From contig SUVK01000011.1 in assembly GCA_015062055.1 (NCBI GenBank), forward strand, positions 1 through 55,143: a DNA stretch of 55,143 nt, written 5' to 3'. This DNA is from Akkermansiaceae bacterium. GTDB lineage: Bacteria; Verrucomicrobiota; Verrucomicrobiia; Verrucomicrobiales; Akkermansiaceae. The notes under the pieces were generated by a model. It saw only the letters and a program-made list of their open reading frames with translations, did no database searches and had not been told where the DNA came from. Positions 33,166 to 40,111 of the stretch are shown here, piece by piece. The translations under genes were made by a program, and so were the position numbers. Numbering within the stretch: position 1 is the first letter of the stretch; each line of letters opens with the position of its first letter.

Positions 33166-33648
33166 ATGCGAGCATACTCATCTATATTGTTTGCAAGCGC
33201 CGCTATGTTGCTGGGGGCTTGTACTTCTTACGACCACTCTTTCATCAAAGATGTGGCCGATATACCGCTCAAGACAATCGACGAACCCGATACGGATTGG
33301 TTCTCCTCGCCCCTGCGCAGTCATGCTAAGTATGTGTTGTATGGAGCAGAGTCCCGGCGTGAAATGGAAGACTGCCTGGGGGATTATTATTTTGTGACAT
33401 GGTATGACGCCGAGCCTGCCAAGCCGGCAAAGCTTGTTATGCGATACACTCAGGCTGCTACCGGGGCTAAAGAGCTGAGCACCGAGCGCACATACCCCAC
33501 GGCCCGCCAAGAGGCAGACTCTCACACGGAGCGTTTTTTCTTTACCGGTGATGAGCGACGTTCTAAGGGCGATGTGCTTACGTGGCGTATGGAGCTGTAT
33601 GTGGACGGCAAGTTGGTTGATTCCAAACAGTCTTATTTGTGGGAGTAA
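33166..33648 (+). CDS. Putative lipoprotein of unknown function
   Basis: A 160-residue protein with a lipoprotein signal peptide: basic start, hydrophobic core and lipobox LGAC (Cys19). The mature domain is compact and beta-rich (YVLYGAESRREMEDCLGDYYFVTWYDA in outline) with a C-terminal DGKLVDSKQSYLW. It resembles no family I recognise. Earlier in-frame ATGs exist, but the promoter and lipobox position both favour 33166. It precedes the bactofilin genes by 144 bases and probably forms its own unit. Confidence 0.72.
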   Translation: MRAYSSILFASAAMLLGACTSYDHSFIKDVADIPLKTIDEPDTDWFSSPLRSHAKYVLYGAESRREMEDCLGDYYFVTWYDAEPAKPAKLVMRYTQAATGAKELSTERTYPTARQEADSHTERFFFTGDERRSKGDVLTWRMELYVDGKLVDSKQSYLWE

Positions 33649-33792
33649 TCGGCTCTTTTTTGCCTCGTATAAAAAAATGACGCTTTGACGCAAATTCGTG
33701 TGGACAAACGGCTCGACTGAGAGTAACATATTGCAAGTGCGCCACCCTGAACTCTTTGTGGTGTACCTTAACCTTTTCAAAATTATACACTT

Positions 33793-34410
33793 ATGTTTAA
33801 AGGATATTCAAAACCATCTCTTCCTAAGACCCCGGCAACACCTGCTGTAGACCCCGGCCCTGCTCCCGAGTGGGGGGCACCTGTCGGTATGAGCAATCAA
33901 GATGCTGCCGATGCTGATTCTTACTTTGCCACCGCCGAAACCGGATTCGATGTAAGCGCCCCCGGTATGGAGGCGTCTGCCGTGGCTACTCGCAACGTCC
34001 TTAACTCCGATGTTAAGGTTGTAGGTGTTCTCCGTTTTACGGATGACCTGCTGGTAGACGGTACCGTGCAAGGTGAGATTGAATCTGAGGGTGTGTTGAC
34101 CGTGGGTGTCAACGCCGTAATCGAGGCCGGTGCTAAGAGCAAAGCCGCCGTGCGTACTCGCAGTGCCATTATTCATGGCCGCGTGACCGGCAATGTTGAG
34201 GTAACGGATCGTGTTGAATTGACTGCCACTGCCGAGTTGCTCGGCGATGTTGTTGCTTCCAAGATTGCTATACAAGAAGGCGCCATTTTCAACGGTTATT
34301 GCAAGGTGGGTACCCCCACTACTTCAGTTGCCGATTCTCAGCCTGCTGCAATTCCGGCGAAGAAGGCCAAGAGCACGGCTGCTGCTCAGTCTGACAACTT
34401 GTTGGATTAA
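33793..34410 (+). CDS. Bactofilin (polymer-forming cytoskeletal protein)
   Basis: A 205-residue bactofilin. The disordered Pro/Ala-rich N-terminus (1-70) and C-terminal Ala/Lys tail flank a right-handed beta-helix core (about 71-170). The core has repeated short strands with Gly turns, such as DLLVDGTVQGEIESEGVL, GRVTGNVEVTDRVELTATAELLGDV and IAIQEGAIFNGYC in outline. Bactofilins self-assemble into filaments near the membrane and place cell-wall or envelope enzymes. It is the first gene of a three-gene operon with the zinc-ribbon bactofilin (24 bases later) and the UvrA-like ATPase. The 5' region has a possible 9-bp wobble-containing stem at about 33735-33764, but no clear promoter pair. Confidence 0.9.
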   Translation: MFKGYSKPSLPKTPATPAVDPGPAPEWGAPVGMSNQDAADADSYFATAETGFDVSAPGMEASAVATRNVLNSDVKVVGVLRFTDDLLVDGTVQGEIESEGVLTVGVNAVIEAGAKSKAAVRTRSAIIHGRVTGNVEVTDRVELTATAELLGDVVASKIAIQEGAIFNGYCKVGTPTTSVADSQPAAIPAKKAKSTAAAQSDNLLD

Positions 34411-34434
34411 GCCTGAATCTACAGTCTTGAATAC

Positions 34435-35103
34435 ATGCCCGTGTACAGGACAGAACCTTTGATTTCCACCTGTGCCTCCGGGCTTTTACCTGAGGGTGAG
34501 TGCAAGCGACGCGTTGCACTCACCTCGTTTAATTCTCGAGAGTCTCGCGCAAAAGTACCCGGCAAAGATGTTGTTTGCTATGAATGCGGGCGCCGTTCTC
34601 GAGTGCCGGCTGCCGCGCTTTCTGCCAATTGCATACATTGCCATGCCCATTTGCGCATGACGGATGTGGAGCTCAAGCAAGGGTCAACCAGGCTCACCGT
34701 GCGCACACTCGGCAATGTAACCGTGTTGTCCGACGCTGTGCTTTCTCAGCTTTCTATTGTTTGCCACAATTTGAATATCAACGGCAGGGGAAATGGTGCA
34801 TTTCGCTGTAGCGGTCGCATGAGAATTATGGAGGATAACAGAATAGACGGTGATGTGCGAGTGGGCTCTTTGCATGTAAGCCGTGGTACTACCGTTACGT
34901 TCAATAGAGGGGTTTTTGCAGAAAATGTTGATATTTACGGCAAAGTATACGGGCGAATCAACGCTACAGGAAAAGTAAAATTACACCGTGGCGCTGTTTT
35001 GTGTGGCGATTGTTATGCTCCTGTATTGGTGTTGAAGGGTGGGGCATCTCACAGTGGCAACTGGATTAAGTCTGCTTTGAATCCGGTCGAAACGGCCGAG
35101 TAA
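34435..35103 (+). CDS. Zinc-ribbon bactofilin-like protein
   Basis: A 222-residue protein that begins with a basic stretch and a zinc ribbon (CYECG at about residues 48-52, then CIHC about 18 residues later). A beta-helix of bactofilin type follows (about 85-205: SIVCHNLNINGRGNGAFRC, EDNRIDGDVRVGSL and NVDIYGKVYGRINATGKV are short repeat pieces). The ribbon could bind nucleic acid or protein, giving a way to tether the polymer. It sits 24 bases after the bactofilin stop and 28 bases before the UvrA-like gene, without any Shine-Dalgarno. Co-assembly with the upstream bactofilin is inference from the gene pair. Confidence 0.78.
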   Translation: MPVYRTEPLISTCASGLLPEGECKRRVALTSFNSRESRAKVPGKDVVCYECGRRSRVPAAALSANCIHCHAHLRMTDVELKQGSTRLTVRTLGNVTVLSDAVLSQLSIVCHNLNINGRGNGAFRCSGRMRIMEDNRIDGDVRVGSLHVSRGTTVTFNRGVFAENVDIYGKVYGRINATGKVKLHRGAVLCGDCYAPVLVLKGGASHSGNWIKSALNPVETAE

Positions 35104-35131
35104 TCGCGCTCGTTAGCTCTTTTGAAAGTGT

Positions 35132-37570
35132 ATGGATATCTGCATTATCGGAGCATCGCAGAACACGTTGCAAGACATTAACCTGATACTGCCGGCCGGT
35201 AAATTGATAGCATTGGTGGGCCCCAGTGGCTCGGGTAAAAGTACGCTCGCATACGATACTTTATTTGCAGAGTCGCGCCGCCGTTTTTTGGATTGTTTAT
35301 CTGCGGGCACGCGGCGTTTGCTGGCCAGGCCCGACAAACCAAAAGTTAAAGCCATTAGTGGTTTGCCCCCGGCGCTGTGCCTAGAGCAAAATATCCCGGT
35401 GGGGCAGTCGCGTGCTGTGTTAGGCTCTCTGACCGAAACCCTTGATTACCTGCGCATTATTTATGCTGCCATCGGCGAGCCCCACGACCCGGTAACCGGA
35501 GAACGCCTCTCGCGCCTCAGCCCCGATGAAATTGCAGCAAACCTTTGCTCCCTTGCAGAGGGGACTCGTCTTACCCTATTAGCACCGCTGCCATCTACTT
35601 TCGGGGCGAATGCTGCGTCTGATATTCTGGACCTTCGCAAAGCCGGGTATCTGCGTGTGCGGGTTAATGGAGAAATTGCCGAACTGGAGGAATTGGAGGC
35701 TAAGCTTCCCACCGTCTCAGATGTGTGTGAACTCGTCATCGACCGTGTTGTGGTACGCAGTGGTACAGAATCTCGCATTGCTGATTCTCTGCAAGTCGCC
35801 TTGCGATTTTGTGAGGATGAGGTGAGAGCCCTGGTGCAACCCCGCGGGGAGGAGCCCGAGCTGCTCGCTTTTCATACGCGCTATCGCAACGCCGAAACCG
35901 GTTTTGTATTGCCCGAGCTTTCTCCTCGCCTCTTTTCTCATTATTCCCCGCAGGGGGCTTGCCCTCAGTGTAATGGATTGGGCGTTGTTGAAGACAAAAA
36001 AGGTTCTATGGTCATTTGCCCCGCATGCCGGGGAATGCGCCTTAACCCGACAGCCCTCGCCGTAACCTTGAATTTCGGGGGCAGGGAGCTCAACCTCGGC
36101 GATTTTTGCCAACTGTCGGTGCAAGAAAATCTGGTACTGCTCACTGCCTTACAGATACCACCTGCTTACCAAGAGTCCTTACAAACTGCTGTGGGTGAAT
36201 TGGAGCGTCGCTTGAATTGCTTGGCTGAGCTGGGGCTGGATTATTTGTCGCTTTCTCGCGCTACCAACACCTTATCCGGGGGTGAGTTACAACGAGCCCG
36301 TTTGGCCGGGCAGATTGGTGGCGGGCTTTCGGGGGTGCTTTATATATTGGATGAGCCGACCATAGGCTTACACCCGAGAGAAACTATGATGCTGATTTCG
36401 GCACTGCACCGCTTGAGAGATAAAGGCAATACCGTGTTGGTGGTAGAGCACGACCCCCTATTGCTGGCAGCAGCAGATTTATTGGTCGAGATGGGCCCCG
36501 GCAGCGGTCCCGAGGGCGGGTGTATCATGGCTACGGGTAACTATCAAGAACTGTGTGCAAACCCCGATTCCCCTACCGGTGCCTGGCTGTCCGGGCGTGT
36601 TGATTATGCCGAGTCCGATTCTCCGGATATAGCGGCATGCCCTTGGATGGAACTGCGCGGTGCCAAGGCTCGCAATTTAAAAAATATAACGCTTCAGTTA
36701 CCCTTGGGGGCATTCACTTGCCTGAGTGGGCCCGGTGGCTCCGGTAAAAGTACGCTGATTCATGAGTGCCTGCTGCCTGCGCTCAAAGCCGGCGAAGTGC
36801 AGGGGGCCGATTCAATAAGCAGGGTGGTACTGTTAGACCAAAGCCCCTTGGGCAGTTCTCCGCGTTCTACACCGGCTACTGCCACCGGGCTGTTAGATGT
36901 TTTGCGCCCGCTTTATGCGGCTTTGCCATTGTCGCGTCAACGTGGTTATACGGCAGGCCGTTTCTCGCTGAATGTGCGAGGTGGACGTTGCGAGCGTTGC
37001 TCGGGGACCGGGTTCTTGCAAGTGGATATGAACTTTTTGGCCGATCTTTACACGCCTTGCGATGCTTGCCACGGTGCCCGTTATAATCGCGAAACGCTGG
37101 AGGTGACTTGGCGAGGTAAATCCATTGCAGCTGCTTTGACTCAGACGGTTGATGAGGCTTTGGCGTTCTTTGCCCCCATACCTGCGGCTACTGCAATTTT
37201 ACAAGCACTGCATGATTTGGGCTTGGGCTATTTGCCCCTTGATCGCTCGGTTACAACGCTCTCCGGTGGCGAAGCCCAACGGGTACGCATTGCCTCTTAT
37301 CTGGCCAAAGCTGCCCCCAAGCGGGGTCGCCGAGATGCAGAACACCTTCTGTTTGTCCTCGATGAACCGTCTACCGGGCTCCACTTCCGGGAAGTAGATA
37401 TGCTTCTGCGTGCCTTTTATCGACTGCGGGCTGCAGGGCATACCATCCTTTGCGTCGAGCATCACACCGGTATTCTCTCTCGGGCCGATTATTTGGTAGA
37501 GCTGGGGCCCGGAGCCGGTGCAAATGGCGGCACCGTTACATATGCCGGCGTACCGCCTAAGATGCCATAA
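35132..37570 (+). CDS. UvrA-like tandem ABC ATPase (UvrA2-type)
   Basis: An 812-residue protein with two UvrA-type ABC modules; housekeeping UvrA has about 940. Walker A motifs are GPSGSGKST (about 31-39) and GPGGSGKST (about 530-538), signatures are LSGGELQRARLAG and LSGGEAQRVRIAS, and Walker B motifs are LYILDEPTIGLH and LFVLDEPSTGLH. Zinc-finger pairs CPQCNG/CPACRG and CERCSG/CDACHG are present. The segment where UvrA carries its UvrB-binding domain and first CPxCG finger is shortened and has no cysteine pair. This fits UvrA2-type paralogs, some of which protect DNA from bound drugs rather than recruit UvrB. It is the third gene of the bactofilin operon, an unusual setting. Confidence 0.87.
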   Translation: MDICIIGASQNTLQDINLILPAGKLIALVGPSGSGKSTLAYDTLFAESRRRFLDCLSAGTRRLLARPDKPKVKAISGLPPALCLEQNIPVGQSRAVLGSLTETLDYLRIIYAAIGEPHDPVTGERLSRLSPDEIAANLCSLAEGTRLTLLAPLPSTFGANAASDILDLRKAGYLRVRVNGEIAELEELEAKLPTVSDVCELVIDRVVVRSGTESRIADSLQVALRFCEDEVRALVQPRGEEPELLAFHTRYRNAETGFVLPELSPRLFSHYSPQGACPQCNGLGVVEDKKGSMVICPACRGMRLNPTALAVTLNFGGRELNLGDFCQLSVQENLVLLTALQIPPAYQESLQTAVGELERRLNCLAELGLDYLSLSRATNTLSGGELQRARLAGQIGGGLSGVLYILDEPTIGLHPRETMMLISALHRLRDKGNTVLVVEHDPLLLAAADLLVEMGPGSGPEGGCIMATGNYQELCANPDSPTGAWLSGRVDYAESDSPDIAACPWMELRGAKARNLKNITLQLPLGAFTCLSGPGGSGKSTLIHECLLPALKAGEVQGADSISRVVLLDQSPLGSSPRSTPATATGLLDVLRPLYAALPLSRQRGYTAGRFSLNVRGGRCERCSGTGFLQVDMNFLADLYTPCDACHGARYNRETLEVTWRGKSIAAALTQTVDEALAFFAPIPAATAILQALHDLGLGYLPLDRSVTTLSGGEAQRVRIASYLAKAAPKRGRRDAEHLLFVLDEPSTGLHFREVDMLLRAFYRLRAAGHTILCVEHHTGILSRADYLVELGPGAGANGGTVTYAGVPPKMP

Positions 37571-37600
37571 GAGGCAGCGGCATTGCTGCCACTGCCTCTT
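37569..37600. terminator. Hairpin between the UvrA-like and capsid-like genes
   Basis: A 9-bp stem (37569-37577 with 37592-37600), with a further inner GGC/GCC pairing. It overlaps the UvrA-like stop codon and lies between convergent genes. There is no clear T-tract, so termination is uncertain. Confidence 0.45.
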
Positions 37601-37627
37601 GACCGGACTCAGCCGTTATCTTATCTG

Positions 37628-38533
37628 TTATTCTTCGCAAAGAATCTTGACGAAGCCCTCTTCTTGCAAGCGGGTAGCACCGCAGGCAAACTTGGCACGT
37701 ATTTGCAGCGTTTCATCCAAATCGTCTCGTACCGAGAGCTTAACACGGAAGTCATCCCACATGCCGAACATGGCTTTACTCTTTACCCATGCCAAGCAGG
37801 TGCGTACACCGTCTTTCAACGGTAATTGCTCGGTACGGATGATGCGGAACCCGAGGAACGTGTCAATCTTACCCTCAACCAGAGCTCGTGCGGTATTGTA
37901 GTCAAAGCTCGATACCTCGGGCTCTTGCAACAGTGAGTTGATTTGTGCTGCCGTACAGGCCAGCACCAGCTCATCGCCATATGCACGGCGCTCTTCGTTC
38001 CATGCCTCTGCCTTTTGCATCATGGTAAGAGCTTTTCGCAGCTTGCCTACCGTTAAATTGCAGGCTTCGGGGGTGCCGGTTTCGGCATAATCAGACTCAA
38101 TCACCTGATTTTCGTCGAACTCCACGGCTATAGTGCCGTTTTCGCCTTTGTAATTGGTGCCCAGGAAGTTCGTGATCATCACGTTATCCATGGTTCGTCC
38201 CGCTGCGGCGCGCAACCCTTCTATGGTTTTGCTTACCGGCACATCAATGTTGGCGAGCTTTTTGGCATCGAATTCATCGAACCCGATGGCTCGTGTAAAG
38301 ATATGCGGGTGCAGTACGCGGCGGGTGGTGGGTGCATCTTGCAGTACCGTTGCTTGCATGCGATCGGTCTTTTCATGAAAATCCAGCAATCCGTACTGGT
38401 CAAAAGTAACCAGCTTGCCACTCAACCCGGTTTCTACCGTTACGTATTTATCGAGTCGAGATGCCTCTTGCTGCAGATAAGTGCCCCATTTGTCGGAGTA
38501 TTTGATTTGGTATTGTTGTTCTATATCAGCCAT
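37628..38533 (-). CDS. Orphan phage major capsid-like protein
   Basis: A 301-residue intact protein resembling the 'phage capsid protein' family of tailed phages (HK97-like coat). Landmarks are an N-terminal helix (QYQIKYSDKWGTYLQQEASRL in outline), TFDQYG, APTTRRVLHPH, a GRTMDNVMITNFLGTNY helix and a closing GATRLQEEGFVKILC, typical of capsid C-termini. No portal, terminase, protease, tail or integrase gene is nearby, and neighbours are ordinary chromosomal genes in similar codon style. It could be a domesticated shell protein or the last piece of a prophage; the frame is fully open. I chose the ATG at 38533 (MADIEQQ). Its mRNA leader has 33 bases without any G (38534-38566). A GATAAT -10 candidate lies at 38583-38588 without a good -35. 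Confidence 0.72.
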   Translation of the reverse strand: MADIEQQYQIKYSDKWGTYLQQEASRLDKYVTVETGLSGKLVTFDQYGLLDFHEKTDRMQATVLQDAPTTRRVLHPHIFTRAIGFDEFDAKKLANIDVPVSKTIEGLRAAAGRTMDNVMITNFLGTNYKGENGTIAVEFDENQVIESDYAETGTPEACNLTVGKLRKALTMMQKAEAWNEERRAYGDELVLACTAAQINSLLQEPEVSSFDYNTARALVEGKIDTFLGFRIIRTEQLPLKDGVRTCLAWVKSKAMFGMWDDFRVKLSVRDDLDETLQIRAKFACGATRLQEEGFVKILCEE

Positions 38534-38781
38534 AATATTGTGTGGTGTGTTGTTGTGATTGTGTGGCAAAGCGGTAGTTCAGATTATCCTTGGTGGGTCT
38601 TGTCCGTGCGGTGCTCAGGGGGGCGGTTCTTTGCAGAATTAAGGCTGCCTCTGTCACTCTTGCCGTGTCCATAAAAACATATAAAAGCTCCGTTGTCATT
38701 ATTTACGTAGCTTCTGCTTGCACTTTCCATCCGCTATTTGTTTTTTAACTGCATGTCGACTCACGGTGTCTTCCCCGTTGT

Positions 38782-40023
38782 ATGAGTCAAATCGGGCACG
38801 CGATGAAAAGTAAATCAAGCTCTTTTTTTCGATATCTGTGGAATTACTCAGGTACGCTTGCCATGTTGTCCCTTTTAGTAGGGGTGCTGGGTATGGGGCT
38901 ATATCATTTGAACACCGAGGAGTCACCATCTGATGGTGTGGAGACCTTGCCGGGGCTTTATTTTACCGGTATTTATAATTCTGCCGGGCCTGAGCCACCC
39001 ACCGGTATAGGCTCTATGCCTCTCCCCACCGGCGAAGCTTGCTTTCGCTTTATGTACAATTCTGCCGGGCAACTCCAAAATGTAGTCTATATGGCGAGCG
39101 ATGGCAAGCCTTGCCTTATACCCGGCAGCCGTGTGGCCTCGCAAATCATCGATTATGATACAGAGGGGCGAGTGATAGCCAAACGCAACATTGATGTTGC
39201 GGGCAATCCCGCGCCCGATGCTCATGATGTGGCAACTCGTGAATTTACTTATGATGCTTCGGGGCATTTATCCTCGGTTGTTACAAAGGGCACCGATGGC
39301 AAAAAAATCGTACCGAAAATGCCCGGGTTTGCCGAACAACGCTTAACCTACGATTCTCAAAATCGCCCCCTCGAAGTATATCATCTTGATGGGTTGGGCA
39401 ATCCTGTTACCAACTCTGCCGGAGAAAACCATGTGCGCTACCGCTATGATGATGAACACCATGTTACAACCAGAACCAACTACCAAGACGGAGCCGTGAG
39501 CGATAATGTTCTTGGTGTGGCAGTAGAGCGCGTTGACGGGGCTGAAAACGGACGCATTCTCCATAAAAAATGGTTTGACCAAAACGGGCAACCGGCCATT
39601 CATCCCGAAATCGGCGCGGCTTCGGTATTGTTGGTACGCTCTATGCCTGCTCGGACTCAGCGTACACAACTTTGTGGGGCAGACGGCTTGCCTCTTGCCG
39701 ATACACGCGGCTGCGCAGAACACTTGTTGCGTACAGACTCTCAAGGACGCCCGGTGTGGGAGTGCTATAACGCTGCAGATGGCTCTCCCTGCTGTAATCC
39801 GGCTTTAGGGTACGCCGAGCATGCGTGGGAGTACGGCGCGGATGGGCAATTACGGCGCGAGTATTTTTGGAATGCTGCCGGGCTGCCTTCGTCTTGTTAT
39901 GAAAAAAGATACTGTGGGCACGGTGAGCACCGTTACGTGTTGTCTTTGCATACGGATGGAACTACCCAAGTGCAGCTTTTAAGTAATGACAACCAAAAAG
40001 AAACAATAATGAGCCCTTGGTGA
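38782..40023 (+). CDS. Single-pass membrane protein with YD-like repeats
   Basis: A 413-residue protein. After a short basic N-terminus comes one TM helix (about residues 27-47), then an extracytoplasmic domain built of repeats of about 40-50 residues with the pattern YD..G and a later D/N..G.P (FTYDASGHLSSVV, LTYDSQNRPLEVYH, VRYRYDDEHH, LLRTDSQGRPVWECY, WEYGADGQLRREYF). These resemble YD/RHS-like or related tandem repeats found in surface proteins, though the full RHS cage with protease is absent. Binding of a ligand or wall polymer is a guess. An ATG at 38803 is an equally possible start. It is followed by pgpH with its own promoter. Confidence 0.7.
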   Translation: MSQIGHAMKSKSSSFFRYLWNYSGTLAMLSLLVGVLGMGLYHLNTEESPSDGVETLPGLYFTGIYNSAGPEPPTGIGSMPLPTGEACFRFMYNSAGQLQNVVYMASDGKPCLIPGSRVASQIIDYDTEGRVIAKRNIDVAGNPAPDAHDVATREFTYDASGHLSSVVTKGTDGKKIVPKMPGFAEQRLTYDSQNRPLEVYHLDGLGNPVTNSAGENHVRYRYDDEHHVTTRTNYQDGAVSDNVLGVAVERVDGAENGRILHKKWFDQNGQPAIHPEIGAASVLLVRSMPARTQRTQLCGADGLPLADTRGCAEHLLRTDSQGRPVWECYNAADGSPCCNPALGYAEHAWEYGADGQLRREYFWNAAGLPSSCYEKRYCGHGEHRYVLSLHTDGTTQVQLLSNDNQKETIMSPW

Positions 40024-40071
40024 AGAATCCCTTTGCTTGTGCAAAGTAGCGTCACTTATCTGAATCGGAGT

Positions 40072-40099
40072 TTGACATATTCTCCTTTTTTGATATAAT
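40072..40099 (+). promoter_or_regulatory. Sigma70-type promoter of the pgpH operon
   Basis: Consensus TTGACA (40072-40077), 16-base spacer, consensus TATAAT (40094-40099), 12 bases to the ATG at 40112. The predicted leader is 6 nt. It is among the strongest promoters in the window. Confidence 0.82.
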
Positions 40100-40111
40100 G
40101 GCTCGTGCATT

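Noticed and set aside
33735..33764. A regulatory hairpin in the bactofilin upstream region
   Set aside because: The 9-bp stem needs two G-U pairs and has a 12-base loop; it is not convincing without conservation.
37628..38533. A prophage region around the capsid-like gene
   Set aside because: No other phage function, integrase or attachment repeat can be seen on either side, so I report only the single gene.
38567..38781. A structured noncoding RNA (for example SRP RNA) in the gap between the capsid-like and repeat-protein genes
   Set aside because: GC-rich stretches are present, but I could not match the SRP, 6S or tmRNA core motifs, and no clean promoter/terminator pair frames the gap.
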